A DNA stretch of 64,000 nucleotides from CBDCWO01 sp965223405 (lineage in GTDB: Bacteria; Bacteroidota; Bacteroidia; Chitinophagales; Saprospiraceae), in the NCBI GenBank assembly GCA_965223405.1, contig CBDCWO010000006.1, forward strand, positions 4,464,001-4,528,000, in the 5' to 3' direction. Within the stretch, counting starts at the first letter, position 1. Every line of letters begins with the position of its first letter. The notes beneath the pieces are model-generated. The model saw nothing but the letters and a program-made list of their open reading frames with translations, was not told the DNA's origin and made no database searches. The translations under genes and the position numbers were made by a program. Below are positions 16,570 to 24,267 of the stretch, one piece after another.

Positions 16570-18048
16570 ATGAGACGTACAATTTTCAGATGTTTTCTAA
16601 TCCTGGGACTAGGAGGAATTGGATCTCTAGTTGATTGCAATCATGAATTTTCTCAACCGAATATTCTCTTTATAATTACTGATGATCAATCCTGGAAACA
16701 TCTCAGTTGTTATGGGGATCCTGTTGTGCGCACACCTACTATAGATTCCCTGGCTCAAGCCGGCCTGCGTTTTCAACATGCTTATACAGCGGCGCCATCA
16801 TGTTCTCCTTCCAGAGCAGGTATTCTCACCGGACAAGATATATATCGGTTGGAAGAAGGTGGAGTTTTGACCGGGTTTATCAGAGACAAATTTGTTGTAT
16901 TTCCCTCCTTACTGGAAAATGCGGGATATGCAGTGGGAGGAACAGGTAAAAAATATTGGCCAAAGACCAAAGATGTTCCCAATGCGCATAATTTACCTGT
17001 GGGAAAAACGTATTCCAAAATTCGGTTAGAAAAAGTACCGGAAGGCATTAGTAAAACAGATTATGCTGAAAATTTCAGGGTCTTTTTAACCCAAAATCAA
17101 AGCTCAAAACCATTCTTCTTTTGGGTAGGCATTTCGGAACCCCATATTCCACATCCTAAAGGACTGGGTGTTAAAAAAGGTATCAATCCTGAAAGAATTA
17201 ATGTCCCATCATTTTATCCGAACATTCCTTTAGTCCGGTCTGCATTGGCTGATTACCTCTACGAAATAGAATGGGCAGATCAATCCATTGCCAAAGTGCT
17301 GCAGGTCTTGGTCGCAAATGGTTATCAGAATAATACTCTAGTGGTATTTACGTCTGATAATGGAATGCCTTTTCCCAGAGCTAAGGCAACGCTTTACGAT
17401 TGGGGGGTACGAATGCCATTGATCATGGCCTGGGGTGATCAAATACACAACCGGCGGATTATAAACGCACCTGTAAGTTTAATTGATCTAGCTCCGACAT
17501 TTTTAGAACTCGCCGGAGCTGACATTCCCGGGCAGATGACGGGAAAAAGCTTAGTAGATATAATGCTTAATGGAGCATCTGAAAAATTAGACTCTCATCG
17601 AAATTTCGTAGTAACAGCTATAGAAAAGCATACCCATGCCAGGAGAGATAGTCTGGGATTTCCCCGACGAGCGATCCATACACAGGAATGGACCTACATC
17701 ATTAATTACGAGCCGGATCGATGGCCTGCGGGGGACTCAGCAGTCTTTATTCCAAACTGGGATTTTTATGGCGATATTGATCCAACAGATATTAAAAAAT
17801 ATATGGTTTCCCATAAATACGATGAAGATGTTTTATCATTATTTAAATTATGTTTTGGGAAAGTAGTTGCGGAAGAACTGTATCACAAAGCTTCAGATCC
17901 GGATATGACCAATAACCTTTCTGATGTTCAGAGGCATCAGGAAATAAAGTTGGAGTTGAAAGATAGGCTAAACCAGTATTTAATCCAGACTAAAGATCCC
18001 AGAATGGAGGGCAAGGCACCTTGGGATCACTATTATTTGGATTTCTAA
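16570..18048 (+). CDS. N-sulfoglucosamine sulfohydrolase-like S1 sulfatase
   Basis: The 492-aa exported protein (leader to about Cys23, possible lipoprotein) has ITDDQSW (36-42) for metal binding, the formylglycine motif C78-S-P-S-R82 in AAPSCSPSRAGILTGQ, and FTSDNGMP near 254-261. The overall order and the C-terminal LYDL-equivalent (EELYHKASDPDMTNNL) are those of heparan N-sulfatase-like S1 enzymes. The active-site Cys must be oxidised by FGE or anSME, neither of which is in the window. It lies 87 bases after the frameshifted sulfatase and is probably co-expressed in sulfated-glycan breakdown. Confidence 0.88.
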   Translation: MRRTIFRCFLILGLGGIGSLVDCNHEFSQPNILFIITDDQSWKHLSCYGDPVVRTPTIDSLAQAGLRFQHAYTAAPSCSPSRAGILTGQDIYRLEEGGVLTGFIRDKFVVFPSLLENAGYAVGGTGKKYWPKTKDVPNAHNLPVGKTYSKIRLEKVPEGISKTDYAENFRVFLTQNQSSKPFFFWVGISEPHIPHPKGLGVKKGINPERINVPSFYPNIPLVRSALADYLYEIEWADQSIAKVLQVLVANGYQNNTLVVFTSDNGMPFPRAKATLYDWGVRMPLIMAWGDQIHNRRIINAPVSLIDLAPTFLELAGADIPGQMTGKSLVDIMLNGASEKLDSHRNFVVTAIEKHTHARRDSLGFPRRAIHTQEWTYIINYEPDRWPAGDSAVFIPNWDFYGDIDPTDIKKYMVSHKYDEDVLSLFKLCFGKVVAEELYHKASDPDMTNNLSDVQRHQEIKLELKDRLNQYLIQTKDPRMEGKAPWDHYYLDF

Positions 18049-18094
18049 GCTATATTAGTTTTCCACTGGATTGATGTTATTTATCTCACCATGG

Positions 18095-19525
18095 CTATTG
18101 ATTGAATCGTTCTACCTCTTTTATCGTTTTGGGTTTGGGCTTGCCTAATAAGCGATATCCCGATTCAGTAATCACAAAGTCCTCTTCATTGCGGATTCCA
18201 CCAAAATCTTGGTAAGATGCCAGTTTGCTGTAATTGATGAAGTCTTTAAACCGGTTTTCAGATTTCCACATATCGATAAGTGTTGGAATAAAATAGATTC
18301 CAGGTTCAATAGTTAATACCATACCCGGTATTAAGGGTTTTCCTAGCCTTAATGATTTGAGTCCGAAAGTTTTGCTTTTTGGACTTCCATCATAACCGAC
18401 ATACACTTCTCCCAAATCCTCCATGTCATGAACATCAAGCCCCATTTGATGGCCTAAGCCACATTGAAAAAACAAAGCATGAGCTCCTGCTGCCACCGCA
18501 TCATCAACATCTCCTTTCGCCAGACCGAGTGCTTTCATCCCATCAAAGATGGCTCGGCAGGCCTGGAAATATATTTCAGTGAACGGTATCCCTGGTTTCA
18601 ACATGGCAATGGCTGATTCATGAGCGTCAAGGGTAATTTCATATATTTCCTTTTGCCGGCTTGAAAATCCGCCTCCCACAGGCATTGTACTGGATAGATC
18701 TCCGGCATATCCCATTGCTGTTTCAGCTCCACAATCCAATAGAAAAAGATCTCCGGTTTTCAGAGTATTTCGATGATGATGGTTATGCAAAATTTCACCA
18801 TGAATAGTAGCTATGATGGGAAAAGAAATATTTCCACCTGCTCGAACTGCGATATTTTGGACCGTAGAGGCGATTTCCAATTCAGTCATTCCAGGGCAAG
18901 CCATCTTCATGGCCATAATATGCATATCAACTGAAGTATCCACTGCTTTTTCGATTTCGGCGAGCTCTTCATTCGATTTAACTTCACGCTGGGCCACTAC
19001 GGACTTGATTAAATCCACCGAGGTTTGTTTCTGAACTTTGTTCGGAGCGATATCCAACCATTGCCATAATTTCAGTTTATTCCCGGATCGGTATGGCGGC
19101 AAATAGTGGATTGTCCGGTCTTTATGAAGGGCTTTATCCAAAAATACCAGCAGATCATTGATGGTTCCGGTACTTTCGATGCCGACCGCAAATGCTCTTT
19201 CCTTTAGTGTCGGAAGCGGGCCCATCCATACAATATCTTCAACGGTAACATCATTTCCAAATAGGTATTCATTGCCTTCATCGAAATCGATTACACCGAC
19301 AAGTCCTGGATCTTTTAGACCGAAATAATACAGGAACGTGGAATCTTGGCGAAAATGATATGGATTTTCCTTATAATTCATTGGACTTTCCTCATTTCCC
19401 AAGAAAAGTGCGATGCCGGAACTTAACTTTGATTTAAGTTGATTTCTACGCTGGATATAAACTGCAGTATCAAACATTGAACGCATAATTTTGACGAAAA
19501 GAAATAGGAGGATAGTATTCCACAA
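18095..19525 (-). CDS. pepP: Xaa-Pro aminopeptidase (aminopeptidase P, M24B)
   Basis: The protein (up to 476 aa) has an N-terminal creatinase-like domain and the 'pita-bread' metallopeptidase domain with all metal ligands: Asp264 (LDCGAE), Asp276 (AGDLSS), His359 (GLGHQMG), Glu407 (TIEPGIYF) and Glu447/448 (RNEEDF). It removes N-terminal residues preceding proline in the cytoplasm. The first 13-16 residues are hydrophobic and unlike the family; Met14 (19486) or Met17 (19477, MFDTAVYIQRR) is the more likely start. It stands between sulfatase genes on the opposite strand. Confidence 0.92.
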   Translation of the reverse strand: MWNTILLFLFVKIMRSMFDTAVYIQRRNQLKSKLSSGIALFLGNEESPMNYKENPYHFRQDSTFLYYFGLKDPGLVGVIDFDEGNEYLFGNDVTVEDIVWMGPLPTLKERAFAVGIESTGTINDLLVFLDKALHKDRTIHYLPPYRSGNKLKLWQWLDIAPNKVQKQTSVDLIKSVVAQREVKSNEELAEIEKAVDTSVDMHIMAMKMACPGMTELEIASTVQNIAVRAGGNISFPIIATIHGEILHNHHHRNTLKTGDLFLLDCGAETAMGYAGDLSSTMPVGGGFSSRQKEIYEITLDAHESAIAMLKPGIPFTEIYFQACRAIFDGMKALGLAKGDVDDAVAAGAHALFFQCGLGHQMGLDVHDMEDLGEVYVGYDGSPKSKTFGLKSLRLGKPLIPGMVLTIEPGIYFIPTLIDMWKSENRFKDFINYSKLASYQDFGGIRNEEDFVITESGYRLLGKPKPKTIKEVERFNQ

Positions 19526-19670
19526 AATACATAATTCAATGCGGGTTATTCAGTAAATATTAGAGATTTATGGTTACATCAATCCGGTATTCCTGAAGCA
19601 ATACATTTTTACAAGTTTCAGGTAAATTAGTCATTTCTAAACCTTATCTTCCCTTATAATTCAGATAGTC

Positions 19671-22172
19671 ATGCGACGCTCCGATTTCCCATTTTTTGGA
19701 CTGATTGTACTTTTGGTATTCTCTTGTCGTGTCGATTTGACATCAGATAAAGAATGGTCGGAATATGCTCAAATCAGTGGAATTTTTCCCCATTTGGCTT
19801 ATTATAACCAAGAAGGGGAATGTGGCACCGGAGCTGTGGTTCCCTGGGCCGGACAACTGTGGGTAATAACTTACGGCCCTCACAAACCTCAAGGGTCTAC
19901 TGATAAACTGTATCAAATTACACCTGACTTAGAACAAATTGTGCGATCTGAGAGCATCGGAGGAACACCAGCCAATCGCATGATCCATAGAGAAAGCAGC
20001 CAATTATTCATTGGGCCATATGCGATAGATACCAGCGGTAAAGTACGTGTTGTTCCATATTCTAAAATGCCTGGACGTCATACAGGGAATGCGCGTCACC
20101 TTTCAAAACCTGCAGAATTGATCTACTTTGGTACAATGGAGGAAGGGTTTTATGAAGTCAACGTCAATACGCTTGAAATAAACACCTTATACAAAGACCG
20201 GAATCAGACAAATAAAATGGTGTCTTCTGACTCGATTTCACTACCTCATAAAGTGGCTGATTTGCCAGGAGCACATGGGAAAGGATTGTATTCAGGCCAA
20301 GGAGTTGTAGTGTATTCAAATAATGGGGAATCCGGTCAGACTGCGTTAGAACAATTCGACATAGAATCCGGATCATTATCCGAATGGAATGGTGAAAAAT
20401 GGAAATTGATACGACGCAATCAATTTGTCGAGGTGACTGGCCCGGGAGGAATCTATGGGAATGAACATCCGGATACCGATCCAATTTGGGTAACCGGTTG
20501 GGACCATAAATCTGTCATAATAGGAGCCAGAAGCCCCGATACTTGGAGTTTTTTTCGCCTGCCCAAATCCAGTCACAGCTACGATGGGGCCCATGGTTGG
20601 AATACTGAATGGCCAAGGATTAGAAATATTGGAACGGAAGACTCTCCGGATTATTTGATGACCATGCATGGTATGTTCTGGAAGTTTCCCGGGAAATTTG
20701 GGATTAATAATTCAACAGGTATCCGTCCCCGCTCTGCATATTTAAAAGTCGTTGGTGATTTTGCACGTTGGAATGAAAAGTTGGTTTTTGGTTGTGACGA
20801 TTCCGCACAAAAAGAATTTTTGAACAAAAGAAAGCAAAAAGGGAATATCGAAGGTCCAGGTCAATCCAATTCCAACCTATGGTTTAATGCTTTGGATAAG
20901 CCCGACCGACTAGGACCAAGCACCGCATCAGGCGCAGTATGGTTAAATGACCAAGTGGAGGCAACCGAATATTCCGAATCCTTTCTTTTTTCAGGCTGGT
21001 CGATAAGAAGTTGCTGGATTCAACACTCTTCCTCCTCGCCGGTGGAAGTTGTTTTTGAAGTTGATGAAGATGGAACGGGCAATTGGGTACAATATAAGTC
21101 TTTGTTTGTAAAACCATCAGAGCCTGTATTCATTGAGTTCGGGCCAAGTGACCAAGGTGAATGGATCCGGGCCAAACCACGATCACAATTGAAGCAGGCA
21201 ACTTTAAGTTTTCATTATACCGATTCAGAAAAAAGAGGAACAAATCCCGATCCCATTTTTCAGGGATTGACACCTATCGAAGATTCAGCATCGATTGGAG
21301 GATTATTATACGGATTAGGTGCTAACCGCAGGGTTTTGGGAGTTTCAACTTGTCATTTCGAAAAAGATTCGATGCGATATACCGGTTATTACGAGTTGGA
21401 TGAAAAGCTGAATCTGAAAGCTAAAAACGATCCGGAAACCTTAGGATTTATTCAACAGAAATTTAAGATCCCAATAGGGGTAGTTGTCGTGGAAGAATCG
21501 TCGGTACTGGTTGTCGATGATAAGGGTAGACGATGGAGATTTCCTCTAGGAAATCAAGAATTTACACCTTTGACCAATGAGGGTTATTTGCGAATCTGTC
21601 GGGAAGTAGCAACAGAACGAGATCTTTTTAACTGCCACGGAACCTTTTACGAGTTACCTGCCGAAAATGCCGATGGATTTGCAAAAGTCAGACCCATTGC
21701 TTCACATCAATTTAGAATTCATGATTATGCTTCCTATCGCGGACTTTTAGTTATGACCGGTTTGAATAATGCCGATAGAGATAATCCTAATCCTCACATC
21801 ATCCGTTCCGAGGATGGCAAAGCTGCTGTTTGGGCCGGGGTTATTGATGATTTATGGCGACTTGGGAAGCCCAGAGGGAAAGGTGGACCATGGAAAAATA
21901 GTCCGGTAGAGGCTAATGTACCCTCTGATCCATACCTGATTGGATATTATGAGCAAAAAACACTCAAGATTTCTCATAATGCGGATGAACCGGTCACTTT
22001 TCAAATTGAAGTTGAACCCCTGGGGCATGGACCATGGATGCTGTACAAAAGGCTTACCATTCAACCTGGTATGGAATTTCTGCATGAATTTCCTGAAAGT
22101 TTACAGGTGAGATGGATCAGGTTCATATCGGATAAAAACTGCGAGGCAACGGCCTGGTTGGAATATAATTAA
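19671..22172 (+). CDS. Large exported lipoprotein, predicted beta-propeller, unknown function
   Basis: The 833-aa protein has a lipoprotein leader (lipobox VFSC, Cys19), then a long all-beta region with WAGQLWVITYGPHKPQGS (59-76), repeated 'G..W' blades and a Trp-rich core, suggesting a beta-propeller. Residues about 436-517 and 750-833 look like two copies of the same beta-sandwich: both have a Val-rich start, 'G.G.W..YK.L' (GTGNWVQYKSL and GHGPWMLYKRL) and a closing '.WIR....' strand. I do not recognise a named family. Flanking sulfatases and a GH2 enzyme suggest a glycan-binding or lyase-like role, which is inference only. Confidence 0.75.
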   Translation: MRRSDFPFFGLIVLLVFSCRVDLTSDKEWSEYAQISGIFPHLAYYNQEGECGTGAVVPWAGQLWVITYGPHKPQGSTDKLYQITPDLEQIVRSESIGGTPANRMIHRESSQLFIGPYAIDTSGKVRVVPYSKMPGRHTGNARHLSKPAELIYFGTMEEGFYEVNVNTLEINTLYKDRNQTNKMVSSDSISLPHKVADLPGAHGKGLYSGQGVVVYSNNGESGQTALEQFDIESGSLSEWNGEKWKLIRRNQFVEVTGPGGIYGNEHPDTDPIWVTGWDHKSVIIGARSPDTWSFFRLPKSSHSYDGAHGWNTEWPRIRNIGTEDSPDYLMTMHGMFWKFPGKFGINNSTGIRPRSAYLKVVGDFARWNEKLVFGCDDSAQKEFLNKRKQKGNIEGPGQSNSNLWFNALDKPDRLGPSTASGAVWLNDQVEATEYSESFLFSGWSIRSCWIQHSSSSPVEVVFEVDEDGTGNWVQYKSLFVKPSEPVFIEFGPSDQGEWIRAKPRSQLKQATLSFHYTDSEKRGTNPDPIFQGLTPIEDSASIGGLLYGLGANRRVLGVSTCHFEKDSMRYTGYYELDEKLNLKAKNDPETLGFIQQKFKIPIGVVVVEESSVLVVDDKGRRWRFPLGNQEFTPLTNEGYLRICREVATERDLFNCHGTFYELPAENADGFAKVRPIASHQFRIHDYASYRGLLVMTGLNNADRDNPNPHIIRSEDGKAAVWAGVIDDLWRLGKPRGKGGPWKNSPVEANVPSDPYLIGYYEQKTLKISHNADEPVTFQIEVEPLGHGPWMLYKRLTIQPGMEFLHEFPESLQVRWIRFISDKNCEATAWLEYN

Positions 22173-22367
22173 TTTGTGTTTAGGTGTCATTTTGCTCATT
22201 GATATATGTGGAGTATCTCTATCTCTAAATTTACTTGAAACCATAACCAACTATGGGCTTCTTAATACATCTGGTAAAGATTGCTTTAGCTACCAAATCC
22301 CTATGGAAATACTTGTAAATATCGTTCTTTGATTGCTGAAAGGTACAAATTACAAATTGGCAAACCT

Positions 22368-23918
22368 TCAATCCATTTTCTCCATTACGCGCTCATATTG
22401 CGTTTCCAATTTCTTGACAACAGCCGGAAATGAATCAGCCAAATTAGTTGTTTCGGAAGGATCTTGGTGGATTTGATACAATTCCCAAGCTCCACCATTT
22501 AGCCTCACAATTTTAAAGGAATCACTCCTGAACATACGGAATTTTTCCAATCCGGAAATAAAAAAATCGGGCTCTGGCCGCGTGTTACCCTTGAAGATGG
22601 GCAATAAGGATTGACCATGCAAAGGAAGCGTGGGATAACCATGAATAGAATCCGGATATGAAATATCTAGTATATCTAAAAAAGTGGGTACTATATCCAC
22701 TACATGACCAGGCTGATGAGTAATTGAGTTGGCTTTAATGGAGTTTGGCCAATAGGCGATGAACGGGGTATGACTTCCTCCTTCGTGTCCGGATTGTTTA
22801 AATTGCCGATAAGGAGTATTGCCTAAGTTAGCCCAGGAAGCACGGAGGCTCCAATACGAATTAGCAGGTCCTGGTTGGACTGTCTTGATTTTATTGGAAT
22901 AAAAGGGGCAAGATCCGTTATCGATTAAAAATAGGATCAAGGTGTTTTTTAATTTTCCCCTTTGTTCCAGTGTTGCCAATACTCTGCCAATATTTTGGTC
23001 CATCCGATCAATCATGGCGGCAAAAACGGCCATTTCAAGATCCAGAGAATCTTGCTGAGAATCAGACAGGGTATCCCAGGGATAATAATCAGTGTAAGCC
23101 GGAATTAAGGGTCCCCGAAATTGGTTTAAGTTTCCCTCCGGAGGACTTAATTTGGTATGTTTGGGCAAAACACCAAAATCTTGCATTTTCGAAAATCTTA
23201 TGGAGCGCAACTCGTCCCATCCTTTTTTGTATTTTCCTCGATATTTGTGGATATCTTCTGGTCTGGCCTGAAGAGGGTAATGGGCGGAATGATAAGGAAG
23301 ATACAGAAAAAATGGGCCATCTTTTTCGAAAGCTTCATCCAACCAGTCCAGGGCATAATCCGTGATAAAGTCGGTTTTGTACATCGGAGTTTTTTGATGT
23401 TTAATCTGTTCGGTCTTTAACTCTTTGCCCTCTAAATAGAAGGGTCGTTGAAATTTTCCGGAAGGAGGAACGAAATATTCGGTCGTTGCCCAAAAATAAA
23501 AAGAGTGATCAAATACCTTTTCTGCTTTGCAATAATCCGGAACCCATCTGGAAAAGTGTTCCTTACCACTCATGATATTAAAATATCCTGCATTCCTGGT
23601 GTGTTCTGCCAGATGTACGGCCCCATTTCCTCCCTGGTACAATCCGGTGAGCAAGGAGGCTCTGGTTGGATCACATTTTGCCATATTATAAAAGGTCGTA
23701 AACCTGAGTCCTCCTTCGGCAAGCCGATCTAGGTTCGGAGTCTGAATTTCACTTCCATAACATCCAATATCAGAAATTCCAATGTCATCAGCCATTATCA
23801 GCACGATATTGGGTTTTTCAACTTGTTTGGAACATTGGGTTAATCCAAAACAAATGAACAAAAAGTAAAAAAATCGGATTGCGATTTTAGGATATAAGTT
23901 CGCAGCTATATTTGACAT
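22368..23918 (-). CDS. Arylsulfatase-type S1 sulfatase lipoprotein
   Basis: The 516-aa protein has a hydrophobic leader with lipobox LTQC (Cys29), then IMADDIG (41-47) for metal binding, the formylglycine motif C82-D-P-T-R86 in AKCDPTRASLLTGLY, and LFLIDNGSCPFY as the second metal site. The order matches arylsulfatase A-like enzymes of Bacteroidota glycan loci. It lies convergent to the 833-aa lipoprotein gene, across a 195-base gap. Asp after the catalytic Cys is less usual than Ser, Thr or Ala but tolerated. Substrate unknown. Confidence 0.9.
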   Translation of the reverse strand: MSNIAANLYPKIAIRFFYFLFICFGLTQCSKQVEKPNIVLIMADDIGISDIGCYGSEIQTPNLDRLAEGGLRFTTFYNMAKCDPTRASLLTGLYQGGNGAVHLAEHTRNAGYFNIMSGKEHFSRWVPDYCKAEKVFDHSFYFWATTEYFVPPSGKFQRPFYLEGKELKTEQIKHQKTPMYKTDFITDYALDWLDEAFEKDGPFFLYLPYHSAHYPLQARPEDIHKYRGKYKKGWDELRSIRFSKMQDFGVLPKHTKLSPPEGNLNQFRGPLIPAYTDYYPWDTLSDSQQDSLDLEMAVFAAMIDRMDQNIGRVLATLEQRGKLKNTLILFLIDNGSCPFYSNKIKTVQPGPANSYWSLRASWANLGNTPYRQFKQSGHEGGSHTPFIAYWPNSIKANSITHQPGHVVDIVPTFLDILDISYPDSIHGYPTLPLHGQSLLPIFKGNTRPEPDFFISGLEKFRMFRSDSFKIVRLNGGAWELYQIHQDPSETTNLADSFPAVVKKLETQYERVMEKMD

Positions 23919-24267
23919 CGTTTGTCACTTTGTATTTAGAGAAATACTAAAATTAAAGTAGTCCGGATAAGATAACTGATATGCATATATAATGAAACAT
24001 TTTTATTAACTATTTTGGGATATCAATTCACAGCCGTCCGAAAGTTTTAAGAATAGAATGAATTATGATCTGCAGCCCAATAAATATGGGAATTGGGATT
24101 TAAAGCTTAAGAAAAAAAGTCGTTACGTGGTACAAGTTCAGGTTGTTTAAGGATATTGATTTCGGCTGCCTTTGGATTGACATGCATATTTTTATAAACT
24201 AAAAAGATTAAATTTTGCAATAAATGGGCATTATTCATTTTATTCATTATTCACTTGATTTCTAAAG
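23919..24267. other. Intergenic region between divergent sulfatase and GH2 genes
   Basis: Apart from a 46-codon open stretch (24010-24150) listed separately, no gene is visible. It must hold promoters for both divergent genes. A TTAAATTTTG-like sequence near 24209-24218 is close to, but not, the TAnnTTTG consensus. Confidence 0.4.
24010..24150 (+). pseudogene. Possible remnant of an exported beta-sandwich protein
   Basis: From 24010 to the TAA at 24148 the plus strand reads 46 sense codons with protein-like content: FWDINSQPSESFKNRMNYDL, then NKYGNWDLKLKKKSRYVVQV. The alternating pattern resembles the last strands of a beta-sandwich such as the C-terminal domains of some exported sulfatases or glycosidases. 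An in-frame TAA at 24007 separates it from ATGAAACATTTTTAT at 23992. It could be a decayed gene end or a real short ORF (ATG at 24058, 30 codons). Similarity is by impression only. Confidence 0.25.
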
